64,000 bases of DNA from Erysipelotrichaceae bacterium (GCA_015058845.1 SVBO01000003.1:1-64000), one strand, 5' to 3'. Numbered from the stretch's first letter, positions 45,500 through 54,437 are shown. A program made the numbers and translations. Notes: generated by a model from the sequence alone, not told the origin.

Positions 45500-46321
45500 A
45501 TGAAGAGATATATAAAGATGATTGCTTTAGGTATTGCTTTGGTATTGATCTGTGGTCTAGGATGGTTTGCGAATGCTTTACTAGGTAATCCGATATCTAA
45601 GATGTTAGCTACTAATACAGCTAAGGAACACTTGGTAGAAGTGTATCCTGATACAGATTATTATATAGAAAGAGTGAATTATAACTTTAAAGATGGGAAT
45701 TATTATGCTCGTATCAAGTCTCCATCTAGTATCGATACAGAGTTTACTTTGTATATCACGATGCTAGGAGAATTAAAGTTAGATACGTATGAGGATGTTG
45801 TGAATGGTTCTAATACGGCTCGTAGGTTAGACACAGAGTATCGAAATGTAGTAGAGCCGATCTTTACTAATCCATCTTTCCCATATATGTTACATATCGA
45901 TTATGGGACATTAGAGATCATTCCTAGTGAATATATCAACGAAGAGAATAGTCATGATGTACCCAAGTATTCTATCCCACAAGAAGAACTAGTATTAGAT
46001 AAGATCTATAATATTCAAGAACTAGGAGCAAGAGCTGGTCATCTTGTGATCTATGTGGATAATGAGGTAGTGAGTTTTGAAGAGGCTGCTAGGATCATGG
46101 TGGATATTAAGAGGATCTTTGATGAGGCTGGGGTATCATTTAAGGCCATGGATTTTAATCTATGGTATCCTAAGAGAGAGGATGGTAGTAGAGAAGATGG
46201 TAGAGTAAATGTTCATGACTTTATGTATGAGGATATTTATGAAGAGGGTATGGTAGAGAGAGTAATAGAGGCACATAATGCTTTAGAAGAGTATTATGCT
46301 ATCCAAGATAGTAAGAAATAA
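45500..46321 (+). CDS. YfjL-like membrane-anchored protein in ECF operon
   Basis: A 273-residue protein with one N-terminal membrane helix (about 5-27) and an external domain (YPDTDYYIERVNYNFKDGNYY and FDEAGVSFKAMDFNLWYP). It resembles Bacillus YfjL-type proteins of unknown function. As third gene of the sigma/anti-sigma unit it may sense the signal or help the anti-sigma factor (inference). Ends at a hairpin shared with the convergent thioredoxin-fold gene. Confidence 0.6.
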   Translation: MKRYIKMIALGIALVLICGLGWFANALLGNPISKMLATNTAKEHLVEVYPDTDYYIERVNYNFKDGNYYARIKSPSSIDTEFTLYITMLGELKLDTYEDVVNGSNTARRLDTEYRNVVEPIFTNPSFPYMLHIDYGTLEIIPSEYINEENSHDVPKYSIPQEELVLDKIYNIQELGARAGHLVIYVDNEVVSFEEAARIMVDIKRIFDEAGVSFKAMDFNLWYPKREDGSREDGRVNVHDFMYEDIYEEGMVERVIEAHNALEEYYAIQDSKK

Positions 46322-46325
46322 AAAC

Positions 46326-46360
46326 GAAAAAGGTCATGTATCTTATGATACATGGCCCTT
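46326..46360. terminator. Terminator between convergent genes
   Basis: Stem AAGGTCATGTATC/GATACATGGCCCTT with loop TTAT. The stronger U-run is on the minus-strand side, so it serves mainly the thioredoxin-fold gene. Confidence 0.75.
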
Positions 46361-46374
46361 ATGTGTAAGTACCC

Positions 46375-46884
46375 TTACTTGATCACTTTGATCCCTGCGT
46401 TATCATTCAACCATTCTTCTAGTTGTGCTAATGTAAATGGAGCATTTTCGTTATATTCTAAAGAAGCCACAGGAGTACGAACTCCTTCTTTATTCTCCTC
46501 ATAGATCACGAAAGCAGGATAGGTAGCAAATCCATATTCATTCTTACGACGTAATGCTGTCTCAGCATCCAATGATGTAACATCCACATATTGAATATCA
46601 GTAATACGATCCGTATTCAGATCCTTAGCAAGTTGAGATAAGATCTGGTCAGATACATACTGACAATTCACATCCTCTTCACTACAATAGAAATATACCT
46701 TAGGCTCAGCAATCTCTTCTACAGTACGAACATCTTGTTGAGGCTTACTGACCATCATAATATCTTCAATGGATGTAACATTATTGATAGCAATAGTCTT
46801 AGGTTGGAAGAACTTATAAGAAGCATATCCCCAACTAATGATAGTAATTGCTGCCATAAATGAAATAATCACCTTTTTGAACAT
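46375..46884 (-). CDS. Membrane-anchored thioredoxin-fold protein
   Basis: A 169-residue protein with an N-terminal signal anchor (about 5-24) and an extracellular thioredoxin-like domain: strand VYFYCSEEDVNCQYV, then TYPAFVIYEE with the cis-Pro typical of the fold. The usual CxxC is replaced by C-x6-C, so classical disulfide exchange is doubtful; it might form a structural or regulatory disulfide. No partner gene is adjacent. ATG has AAGGAG upstream on the minus strand. Confidence 0.65.
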   Translation of the reverse strand: MFKKVIISFMAAITIISWGYASYKFFQPKTIAINNVTSIEDIMMVSKPQQDVRTVEEIAEPKVYFYCSEEDVNCQYVSDQILSQLAKDLNTDRITDIQYVDVTSLDAETALRRKNEYGFATYPAFVIYEENKEGVRTPVASLEYNENAPFTLAQLEEWLNDNAGIKVIK

Positions 46885-47054
46885 GACAAATCTCCTTGAT
46901 ATAAATAAATCATATCATAGATCATATAGGTAGGCAAGATTTTTTTGACTTCCCATTTCCTCGATCCACTGATTGATCTTACCCAAGGATTGTAATATAT
47001 TCTTAAAGAATATGTGTAATTAGTCAATTTCAGATGGTCAAAAGAGTAGGAGTT

Positions 47055-47063
47055 TGGTACAAT
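47055..47063 (+). promoter_or_regulatory. Extended -10 promoter of ypmB-like operon
   Basis: TGGTACAAT, 21 nt before the first start codon. The preceding 170 nt (46885-47054) is AT-rich with no other feature recognised. Confidence 0.5.
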
Positions 47064-47083
47064 ATTAAAAGGAGCGTGATAGG

Positions 47084-47557
47084 ATGAATCATATGAGATT
47101 AAAGCGTATGGCGATAAATGTGCTATTGGTATTGATCTGTTTACTATTGTTGTTCTTTATGTATTTCCGTTTCATGGCTTCGTATTACTATGATGATGAG
47201 AGAGTGACTGTGAAGACTTGTAGAGCGTATGCTGCTAGTGAGGATGTCACATTACTAGAGTCTTTGAATTCATTGATGTATAAAGATGTGAAGATCTATG
47301 CTTGTGCACTAAGAGAGCAAGAGGATAGCTTAGTGATCGTTACAGAAGATCTAAGAGTGATCATTGAGAGTGAATATGATGTTATACAGGATACTATGGA
47401 GAGATTACAATTAGAAGAGATAGGTCTATATCAAGATAAGATCGTGTTAGTGTCTAGAGAGATCAAAGATGTACTTGAGATCAAGTACTATGATGCAGTA
47501 AGTGGAGAGTTGTTGTTTTCTTTACAAGAGGGAGGAAGGATCATAGATGAAGAGTGA
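47084..47557 (+). CDS. YpmB-like (DUF5590) membrane-anchored protein
   Basis: A 157-residue protein with an N-terminal membrane helix (about 10-30) and an external part. Direct similarity to YpmB is slight, but in Bacillus ypmB heads the ypmB-aspB-dnaD-nth cluster, and here the gene heads dnaD-nth with aspB missing. YpmB-type proteins are of unknown function. It overlaps dnaD by 11 nt. Treat as hypothetical with synteny support. Confidence 0.5.
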   Translation: MNHMRLKRMAINVLLVLICLLLLFFMYFRFMASYYYDDERVTVKTCRAYAASEDVTLLESLNSLMYKDVKIYACALREQEDSLVIVTEDLRVIIESEYDVIQDTMERLQLEEIGLYQDKIVLVSREIKDVLEIKYYDAVSGELLFSLQEGGRIIDEE

Positions 47558-48083
47558 ATGGAATAAGAAGTATTTTGATCGTAGGTCTTATTTGTTAGAA
47601 CATTTCCATGAGTTATCTTTAAGTGGGAATGATCTATTATTTATTCTTATGTTAGATTATCTAAATGAGGGGAAGAGTGATTCTGAAAGTTTAGATATCC
47701 AGGAACTAGCGAAGTGTTTAAAACGTAGTGAGATGGATGTGATGAATACACTAGCTAGATTAGTAGATGATCAGAAGTTAGAATTGATCAATACAGGGCG
47801 TAGTGTAAGCTATTCTCTTAGACCCTTGTTTGAAGATGATTTCACTGCAGATGAGATCCCTCAATCTCTATTTGATCTATTCTTAGAACAATTTAAACGC
47901 CCTCTATCCTCTACAGAAATGGATAAGTTATGTAACTGGATGAAGGAATATGAGCAAGAGTTCATTATCTGTGCTTTACGTGAGGCAGTGGTGTATAAGA
48001 AGTTGAACTTTAACTATATTGATAAGATCTTAGTAACATGGAAGGCTAATGGTAAAACATTAGAAGAATTAAATGGCAAGTAG
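47547..48083 (+). CDS. dnaD: DnaD-domain replication initiation protein
   Basis: Primosomal protein that acts with DnaA and DnaB at replication initiation and restart. The 178-residue protein has an N-terminal winged-helix part (LDIQELAKCLKRSEMDVMNTLARL) and a C-terminal DnaB_2 domain ending in NFNYIDKILVTWKANG, the YxxxIL-xxW motif of the family. It overlaps its neighbours by 11 nt on both sides, indicating a tight operon with nth, as in Bacillus. Confidence 0.88.
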   Translation: MKSEWNKKYFDRRSYLLEHFHELSLSGNDLLFILMLDYLNEGKSDSESLDIQELAKCLKRSEMDVMNTLARLVDDQKLELINTGRSVSYSLRPLFEDDFTADEIPQSLFDLFLEQFKRPLSSTEMDKLCNWMKEYEQEFIICALREAVVYKKLNFNYIDKILVTWKANGKTLEELNGK

Positions 48084-48726
48084 AAAAGAGAAAGCCTTAG
48101 AGATCTATCACCAATTAGAGATCCTGTTTCCTGATGCCCATTGTGAACTAGACCATACAACACCATTTCAATTAGCAGTAGCAGTCTTACTATCTGCCCA
48201 AACAACCGATGTATCCGTGAATAAAGTAACACCTGCATTATTTGCAAAGTATCCAGATGCATTTGCTATGAGTCAAGCTGAAATAGGGGATATAGAGTCT
48301 TATATACGTACCTTAGGATTATATCGTAATAAAGCTAAGAATATTAAAGAAATGTCTCAACGCTTAGTAGAAGTCTATCATGGGGAAATGCCTCGTACTA
48401 GAGAAGAACTCATGACATTAGCTGGGATCGGTAGAAAGAGTGCGAATGTGATCTTAAGTGTATGCTTCGATGTACCTTCCTTAGCCGTAGATACGCATGT
48501 GGAAAGAGTGAGTAAAAGACTAGGACTATGTCTTCAAAAGAGTACAGTATTAGAGGTAGAGAAGAGAGTGACCTCTCTATTACCAATAGAGTACTGGAAT
48601 AAGGCACATCACTTACTGATCTTCTTTGGTAGATACTTATGTAAAGCTCAAAGACCTATGTGTGACACATGTCCTCTCACACACTATTGCAAAGAATATC
48701 CCAAGAGAGTTAACAAACAAGTTTAG
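48073..48726 (+). CDS. nth: Endonuclease III (base-excision repair glycosylase)
   Basis: DNA glycosylase/AP lyase removing oxidised pyrimidines. The 217-residue protein has the HhH motif LAGIGRKSANVIL with catalytic Lys (about residue 120), the catalytic Asp in VDTHVERVSKRLG, and the four-Cys Fe-S loop CKAQRPMCDTCPLTHYC (C-x6-C-x2-C-x5-C) at the end. The stop codon is part of the stem of the following terminator. Confidence 0.95.
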   Translation: MASRKEKALEIYHQLEILFPDAHCELDHTTPFQLAVAVLLSAQTTDVSVNKVTPALFAKYPDAFAMSQAEIGDIESYIRTLGLYRNKAKNIKEMSQRLVEVYHGEMPRTREELMTLAGIGRKSANVILSVCFDVPSLAVDTHVERVSKRLGLCLQKSTVLEVEKRVTSLLPIEYWNKAHHLLIFFGRYLCKAQRPMCDTCPLTHYCKEYPKRVNKQV

Positions 48727-48745
48727 AGAACTAGACTTGTTTTCT
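48715..48745 (+). terminator. Terminator overlapping the nth stop codon
   Basis: A 12-bp stem AAACAAGTTTAG/CTAGACTTGTTT (one G-U), loop AGAA, T-rich tail. The TAG stop of nth closes the upper stem. Confidence 0.87.
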
Positions 48746-48790
48746 TTATATATTCTCTATATCAAGCCAAGATAATAAAGAGGACTACAT

Positions 48791-49240
48791 ATGAAAACAC
48801 AAACTAAATACTTTCATACTCACTATGCAGGCTATACTTGCATCATACCCACTCTTACATTCAATACACATCCCATTATGCCAGAAGGAACTACCATAGA
48901 AACATACTATACCTATGCCCATATCAACATGATCCTATGTGCTTTTGGTAGTGATATAGGGATCGTAGTATGTATTACACACGGCAAAGCAACATTACAT
49001 TACTATGATATAGATACTAAGGAAAAGATCTATCCAGTACGCATCAAAACACTATCCATATATGCCCATGAAGTATACCTCCAGTTAGAACATCGTACGA
49101 CTCTTTGGATCCTTCGAGTACTAGGAAGTGAGAAGATGTTTGGGAAATATAGAATAGCAGAGGTATACTTACGAAAAGATCATTTACTGAAGAAAGATCA
49201 ACGCTATGAGTTCTCAGTGGCATTATTCCAGATCCTTTGA
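48791..49240 (+). CDS. Hypothetical soluble protein, 149 aa
   Basis: I do not recognise a family. Predicted mostly beta-stranded, rich in Tyr, His and Thr, without signal peptide or membrane helix. SD-like AAAGAGG 7 nt before the ATG and a terminator on its upstream side. Codon use is richer in CCC, CAC and ATA than in the neighbours, so recent acquisition or relaxed selection is possible. No partner genes. Confidence 0.55.
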   Translation: MKTQTKYFHTHYAGYTCIIPTLTFNTHPIMPEGTTIETYYTYAHINMILCAFGSDIGIVVCITHGKATLHYYDIDTKEKIYPVRIKTLSIYAHEVYLQLEHRTTLWILRVLGSEKMFGKYRIAEVYLRKDHLLKKDQRYEFSVALFQIL

Positions 49241-49247
49241 TAATTAT

Positions 49248-49276
49248 TTGTATATTCTCTTTCTTTGGTGTAGAAT
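49248..49276 (+). promoter_or_regulatory. Promoter of gtcA-csbB-yfhO-like operon
   Basis: TTGTAT (49248-49253), 17-nt spacer, TAGAAT (49271-49276) preceded by TG; 16 nt before the first start codon. Confidence 0.5.
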
Positions 49277-49292
49277 TATATAAGGTGATAGT

Positions 49293-49709
49293 ATGAAATT
49301 ATTAAAGAAACTAAATCGTGAGATCATTGCGTATTTGATCTGTGGCGTTATCACAACTCTTGTGAATTATGTTGTATTCTTTGTAGCAAGAAAGTACTTT
49401 GCTATGCCATTAGTATTAGCAAACGTAGTAGCCTTTATAGTGGCTGTTATAGAAGCCTATGTGACAAATAAGTATTTCGTATACCAACAATATTCATTAC
49501 ATCCTAAAGTAGTTTTGAAAGAATTCACTTCTTTCGTATCTCTACGGATCGTATCCATGTTGATCGAAACAGGTTTACTATATGTCTTAGTAGAATATCT
49601 ACATCTATCAGAATATATCGTTAAGATCGGTGTTAGTTTCTTGATCGTGATATTGAATTATGTATTTGGGAAGTTTATTACTTTTAGAAGGGAGAATGCA
49701 GATGCTTAG
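49293..49709 (+). CDS. GtrA/GtcA family flippase-like membrane protein
   Basis: A 138-residue, four-TM protein with ICGVITTLVNYVVFF and EAYVTNKYFVYQ, the GtrA signature. Family members are thought to flip undecaprenyl-phosphate-linked sugars outward. It overlaps by 8 nt the glycosyltransferase that makes such lipid-linked sugars, and a YfhO-type transferase follows, reproducing the Bacillus GtcA-CsbB-YfhO set for teichoic-acid glycosylation. Confidence 0.88.
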   Translation: MKLLKKLNREIIAYLICGVITTLVNYVVFFVARKYFAMPLVLANVVAFIVAVIEAYVTNKYFVYQQYSLHPKVVLKEFTSFVSLRIVSMLIETGLLYVLVEYLHLSEYIVKIGVSFLIVILNYVFGKFITFRRENADA

Positions 49710-50616
49710 TATTATTATTCCATGTTTTAATGAAGAGGGAAATGTTGCTGAGGCAGCAGAGGTATTGAAGGATACATTAACTAGTGCTGATATTGAGTAT
49801 GAGTTAGTATTCATTGATGATGGTTCTAAGGATAGAACTAGACAAAAGGTCGAAGAACTTCATGCTACGCATCCAGTATCTTTATACTCTTTCTCTCGTA
49901 ACTTTGGGAAAGAGGCTACGATCTTCTGTGGTCTAAAGCATTGTACAGGAGATTGTGCTGTGATCTATGACTGTGATATGCAATTCCCTGCTAGTACGAT
50001 CGTGGAGATGTATCGTAAGTGGTGTGAGGGATATTTAGTAGTAGAGGGGATCAAGAAGGAATGTCAAAGAGAGTCTGCTATTAAGAAGTGGGGTGCCAAT
50101 GGGTTCTATTCTTTACTGAAGAAGAGTGGTAAGATCGATCTTCGTAATGCCACTGACTTTAAACTAATGGATCGTAAGGTCATCGATACTTTAAATAGTA
50201 TGCCAGAGAGAGAAACATTCTTTAGAGCTTTAAGTAGTTGGGTAGGCTTTACTTCTTGTCGTATTGAATTTGAAGTAGAAGATCGTAAGAATGGTGTTTC
50301 TAAATGGAGCTTTATCTCTCTAGTACGTTATGCGATCACTAATCTAACATCATATACATTCTTACCATTACAAGCTACTACAGTATGTGGTATCATCTTC
50401 TTGGTATTAGCTATGTGTACTGCTATCTACTTAGTATATCAATTACTAATGGGACAAGTGATTAATGGGTATACTCTAGTAGTATTTACAATTCTAATGT
50501 CTAGTAGTATCTTAATGATCGCATTAGGAGTGATCGGATTATATTTAGCAAAGATCTATCGTGAATTACAACAAAGACCTAGATTCATTGTTGAGAAGGA
50601 AGTTATTCGTAAATAG
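49702..50616 (+). CDS. GT2 undecaprenyl-phosphate glycosyltransferase (CsbB-like)
   Basis: A 304-residue family-2 glycosyltransferase: SIIIPCFNEEGN (N-terminus), FIDDGSKDRT with the DxD-like acidic pair, YDCDMQFP, and FFRALSSWVGF, then two C-terminal membrane helices (about 230-290) and a basic tail. It is expected to transfer a sugar from UDP-sugar to undecaprenyl phosphate, as CsbB does with GlcNAc. ATG at 49702 is chosen because AGAAGGGAG lies 7 nt upstream. Middle gene of the three-part glycosylation set. Confidence 0.9.
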   Translation: MLSIIIPCFNEEGNVAEAAEVLKDTLTSADIEYELVFIDDGSKDRTRQKVEELHATHPVSLYSFSRNFGKEATIFCGLKHCTGDCAVIYDCDMQFPASTIVEMYRKWCEGYLVVEGIKKECQRESAIKKWGANGFYSLLKKSGKIDLRNATDFKLMDRKVIDTLNSMPERETFFRALSSWVGFTSCRIEFEVEDRKNGVSKWSFISLVRYAITNLTSYTFLPLQATTVCGIIFLVLAMCTAIYLVYQLLMGQVINGYTLVVFTILMSSSILMIALGVIGLYLAKIYRELQQRPRFIVEKEVIRK

Positions 50617-50627
50617 GAGAAATAGTA

Positions 50628-53213
50628 ATGAAATTAAAACTCAGATCTAATAGTTATCTATTATTAGCATTTCTATTACCCATGGTGATCTTAATGGGGG
50701 TATACATTACGTTCTATGTATATCCTTTTGGTGATGGATCTGTATTAGTCTTAGATCTAAATGGTCAATATGTATCCTACTTTGAAGCATTCAGACAAGC
50801 TTTCTTAGAAGAAGGTAGTTTATTCTATTCTTGGAATACTACACTAGGCAGTGATATGTTAGGTCTATCTGCCTACTATATCTTATCCCCATTCAGCTTC
50901 TTAACATTATTATTTCCTAAAGAACATATCACAGAAGCACTATTACTCATGACACTTATGAAACTAGGAGCAGCTTCAGCTACCATGAGTTACTATACTG
51001 TAAAACATGGTTGTTCTAAAGAGCGATCTGTTCTATTTGGACTAGCATATGGTCTATGTGGATATGCAGTCGTGCAAGTGATGAATCTCATGTGGATCGA
51101 TGCTGTGATCTTGTTACCATTATGGGTACTTGGAATCGAGAAGTTATTAGAAGAAGATAAGAGGGGGTTATTCTTATTCTCTTTAGTAGCTCTATTCATT
51201 ACGAACTACTATATTGCCTATATGATCGGTCTATTTGGAGGACTATATTTTATCTACTATAGTATCAAGATGAAGTATGATCGTAAGAGGATCCTAAGAG
51301 CACTAGGTTGGTTCATTGTTTATACCATCATAGCGATCTTATTATGTGCTTGGTTACTGATCCCAACAGCCTATTCTCTAACACTAGGAAAGACTACTTT
51401 CACAAGTCCAGACTATTCCTTTAGATCTAAATTCGATATCCTAGACTTCTTTACGAAACTATTACCATCTACCTATGACTCTGTAGATGTGCAAGGATTA
51501 CCATTCATCTATGCCTCTGTATTTGGCTTATATGTATGTGTACTATACTTCCTGAATCATTCTATCAGTCATCATCAAAAGGTATGTAGTGCCTTACTAT
51601 TAGTGACGATCTTCTTCTGTATGAATCTCTCTACCGTAGATCTAGTACTCCATGGATTTCAGAATCCTAACTGGCTAAACTATCGCTATGCCTTCGTATG
51701 GCCATTCTTAATGTTATCTTTAGGTAGTGAATGTTTGGTACAAAGAGAGGGTCTAGGTACTAGAGAATATGGTATAGGTACTATCTCTCTAGTAGTACTA
51801 TTTGCTATGATCCAGAAGTTTGACTATTCTTATGTCAGTGATATGAATTCTATTACAGTAGGGATCTTGGTATTATTAGCATACATGGTATTACTCATGA
51901 ATCATCGTAAGAGATGGTCATTATTCTTGATATTAATGGTACTTTGTGCGGAGTTATTTGGAAACTCTTATACTTCCTTACATGCTCTAGATAAAGAGGT
52001 GTTATACTCTACTAGAGAGAGCTATATTCCTTATATGGAAGAAACTAGAACGATTTTAAGTATGATTGACTACAATGATCCTGGATTCTATCGGATCGAG
52101 AAGAACTATCATCGTACAGTCAATGACCCATTATCTTTAAATATGATGGGCATCTCTCATTCTACCTCTACCCTAAATGCCAAGGCTATTCGTCTGCTAG
52201 CTCAAATGGGATATAGTTCTAGAGATCATTGGAGTAAGTATCTAGGGGGTACTTTAGTAAGTGATTCTTTACTAGGGATCCAGTATGTACTTCATAAGGA
52301 TGATGAGATCCCATATGGCTATGCCTTAGATTTCTCTTATGAATATATCTCAGTATATGAGAATCCATATGCACTAGGGATCCTTAATGGAGTATATGAT
52401 AGTATCTTAGAGACAGATATGGAAGAATTAAGTCCATTTGTACAGTTAAATACGATCTTATCTGATATGTATGGAATTCGATATACCGAGTTCTTTAAGC
52501 CACTAGAACCCCTAGCGATCAATCTAGAAAACGTAGAAGAATCTAGTATTGCTTCTCATACTTGTTATAGCGAGAGAGATAGTAGTTTAAATGCGCAAGT
52601 AGAATTCATACTTCCTGATAGTGATGGTATGCCTGTATATGCCTATTTCCCATCTGAATATCCAAGAGAAGTTAATCTTTGGTTAGATACGAATTGGGTA
52701 GATACATTCTTTGGCAATGAATCTACGAGAGTACAAAGTCTAGGAGTTCTACACGGTGCCTCTTCTCTGATCATGACGGTAGTGAACTCTGAGGTATATC
52801 TAAGAGAGAATGAACCATATTTCTATTACTTAGATGAGGAACTATTTACAAATGTGATCCTAGATCTACAACAGTATAAAGCAGAAGTAAGTGAGTATAC
52901 ATCTACTTCTTTAAAGGCTAGTATTACTGTAGAAGATGATATGATCTGTTATACTTCTATTCCTTATCAAAAGGGATGGAGCATTTATGTAGATGGGGAA
53001 AAGGTCGAATACTATGAGATCATGTCTGCCTTGATCGGCTTTGATCTAAGTGAAGGTACTCATGAGATCGAAATGAAGTATACGCCATATGGCTTTACAC
53101 TAGGCGTGGGTCTTGGAGTGGTAGGCGTAGTATTGCTACTAGTACTAATGTATCAAGAAGATCCTAAGAGATTTATGGAATTCAAGAATAAGATCATTAG
53201 AAAGAACATATAA
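50628..53213 (+). CDS. YfhO family membrane glycosyltransferase
   Basis: An 861-residue polytopic protein with about 12-14 helices and a large external C-terminal domain closed by a final helix (about 830-850). Signatures: LVLDLNGQYVSYFEAFR, FYSWNTTLGSDMLGLSAYY and LMWIDAVILLPLW, characteristic of YfhO (GT-C-like). In Bacillus YfhO moves the sugar from the lipid carrier onto lipoteichoic acid outside the cell. The adjacency of GtrA- and CsbB-like genes supports the same task here. The acceptor polymer is inferred, not seen. Confidence 0.9.
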   Translation: MKLKLRSNSYLLLAFLLPMVILMGVYITFYVYPFGDGSVLVLDLNGQYVSYFEAFRQAFLEEGSLFYSWNTTLGSDMLGLSAYYILSPFSFLTLLFPKEHITEALLLMTLMKLGAASATMSYYTVKHGCSKERSVLFGLAYGLCGYAVVQVMNLMWIDAVILLPLWVLGIEKLLEEDKRGLFLFSLVALFITNYYIAYMIGLFGGLYFIYYSIKMKYDRKRILRALGWFIVYTIIAILLCAWLLIPTAYSLTLGKTTFTSPDYSFRSKFDILDFFTKLLPSTYDSVDVQGLPFIYASVFGLYVCVLYFLNHSISHHQKVCSALLLVTIFFCMNLSTVDLVLHGFQNPNWLNYRYAFVWPFLMLSLGSECLVQREGLGTREYGIGTISLVVLFAMIQKFDYSYVSDMNSITVGILVLLAYMVLLMNHRKRWSLFLILMVLCAELFGNSYTSLHALDKEVLYSTRESYIPYMEETRTILSMIDYNDPGFYRIEKNYHRTVNDPLSLNMMGISHSTSTLNAKAIRLLAQMGYSSRDHWSKYLGGTLVSDSLLGIQYVLHKDDEIPYGYALDFSYEYISVYENPYALGILNGVYDSILETDMEELSPFVQLNTILSDMYGIRYTEFFKPLEPLAINLENVEESSIASHTCYSERDSSLNAQVEFILPDSDGMPVYAYFPSEYPREVNLWLDTNWVDTFFGNESTRVQSLGVLHGASSLIMTVVNSEVYLRENEPYFYYLDEELFTNVILDLQQYKAEVSEYTSTSLKASITVEDDMICYTSIPYQKGWSIYVDGEKVEYYEIMSALIGFDLSEGTHEIEMKYTPYGFTLGVGLGVVGVVLLLVLMYQEDPKRFMEFKNKIIRKNI

Positions 53214-53245
53214 TACATAAGACATCCCTGGGATGTTTAGGATAG

Positions 53246-53269
53246 GAGAGTGTATATCACTCTCTTTTT
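53246..53269 (+). terminator. Terminator after yfhO-like gene
   Basis: A 7-bp stem GAGAGTG/CACTCTC, loop TATAT, five T. A second hairpin (GACATCC/GGATGTT) lies just upstream at 53221-53237. Confidence 0.85.
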
Positions 53270-53318
53270 CGTGTATAAGCTATATAACTATTGGATAGAC
53301 TAGATATGAGGTGATCAT

Positions 53319-53843
53319 ATGAAACTCTTGAAATGGTGTTTCACTCTAGTCTTAGCATTGGCCATAGTAGAATGGGGACTACCCCTAGCTACCACGTATC
53401 TCAAACCACTCATCCAATTTCCCACGCAACCAGACCAAGTAGACAATGAGCAAACAGTACCAGTCACTAGTATTCCCACTAGTAGACTACAAACCATCCT
53501 AATGTATCTACCATTCCTAGGGATCCAAATAGAAGATGTATCCACCATCTCTTCTCCCAAACTCCCAAGTATCGATAGTGTCTCATTCACATATCACTCT
53601 AACAGCTTCTCCGTATATCAAATAGATCCTACTCAAGAAGAGATCCAAACATATATCGAAGCATTAGAAGCAAACAATATGTTAGAACTACCAGATGGTA
53701 CGTATGTAGGCATCAGTACCTCTGATTATGTATTGCTAGTAGAAGAGATCCATGATCTAGCCTCTTTTATAGAAAGTGTTAAGGAAGTCAATGGGATCTT
53801 AGAGAGTATGGGGATGGAGAAAGTATCATTGAAATTTGAATAA
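53319..53843 (+). CDS. Hypothetical exported protein, 174 aa
   Basis: No family recognised. Residues 5-25 form a hydrophobic signal or anchor; the rest is a Thr/Ser/Pro-rich linker (about 35-50) and a small external domain (80-174) ending VNGILESMGMEKVSLKFE. SD GAGGTGATC just before the ATG. It lies between the envelope glycosylation operon and a lipoprotein gene 41 nt downstream, which may be in the same transcript. More C-rich codons than the operon before it. Confidence 0.6.
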   Translation: MKLLKWCFTLVLALAIVEWGLPLATTYLKPLIQFPTQPDQVDNEQTVPVTSIPTSRLQTILMYLPFLGIQIEDVSTISSPKLPSIDSVSFTYHSNSFSVYQIDPTQEEIQTYIEALEANNMLELPDGTYVGISTSDYVLLVEEIHDLASFIESVKEVNGILESMGMEKVSLKFE

Positions 53844-53884
53844 AACATATGAATAGAATCAAACTAAAGACAGGAGGTATTCTT

Positions 53885-54340
53885 ATGCGTATACTTTTAA
53901 AAGCTTTCATTGTATGTATGTTATTAACAGGTTGTGCAAGTCAAAGTGGTATGGGTGGTACTACTAGCAGTAGTTCCTCATCATCTTCCTCATCTTCTTC
54001 TAGTAGTTATCAAGAGGATATGAGTAGTATGAGTGGGATGATGGAGTCTTTGAAGAGGAAGGGTCTACAGTATGAGAATGAGATGGAGATCGTAGAGTTA
54101 GAGGAGGGTTTTGAAGAGGGTAGAAGATTTACTTCTAATGGTGTGACATATGGTCTATATCGCTATGATGAGAACAATGAAGCATTCCAATCTACCATAG
54201 AGGAAGCTAAGAGTACAGGATATATGTATATGAATGTAAATGGGCAAAGAGAACAAGTACCTGTACATGTCTATAAGAACTACATATTAGCGTATCCAAA
54301 GGATGCTGATGTAACAGATATGATGAATTACTTTAGATAA
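53885..54340 (+). CDS. Small lipoprotein with poly-Ser linker
   Basis: A 151-residue lipoprotein. The signal peptide ends in the lipobox LLTGC (Cys at about residue 17), so it should be anchored to the outer face of the membrane. A run of about 14 serines (encoded by mixed TCA, TCT, TCC, AGT and AGC codons) forms a flexible spacer. The external domain (60-151) has no recognised family. ATG at 53885 has AGGAGG upstream; the in-frame start at 53849 would put basic residues before the signal peptide. Stop codon adjoins a terminator. Confidence 0.75.
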   Translation: MRILLKAFIVCMLLTGCASQSGMGGTTSSSSSSSSSSSSSSYQEDMSSMSGMMESLKRKGLQYENEMEIVELEEGFEEGRRFTSNGVTYGLYRYDENNEAFQSTIEEAKSTGYMYMNVNGQREQVPVHVYKNYILAYPKDADVTDMMNYFR

Positions 54341-54361
54341 TCTCTTAGGGATTATCTTTTT
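54335..54361 (+). terminator. Terminator overlapping the lipoprotein stop codon
   Basis: An 8-bp stem AGATAATC/GATTATCT with T run; the TAA stop lies in the 5' arm. Confidence 0.8.
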
Positions 54362-54437
54362 ATATCTCTTGAATTCCTACTACTTCTTTGCTACACTTAG
54401 AAGAAAGAATACTGAAATAAAGGAAGGAAATAATTAT

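Noticed and set aside
53966-54008. Poly-serine run as a sequencing or slippage artefact
   Set aside because: The serines use mixed codons (AGC, AGT, TCC, TCA, TCT), so it is not a homopolymer; such linkers are common in lipoproteins.
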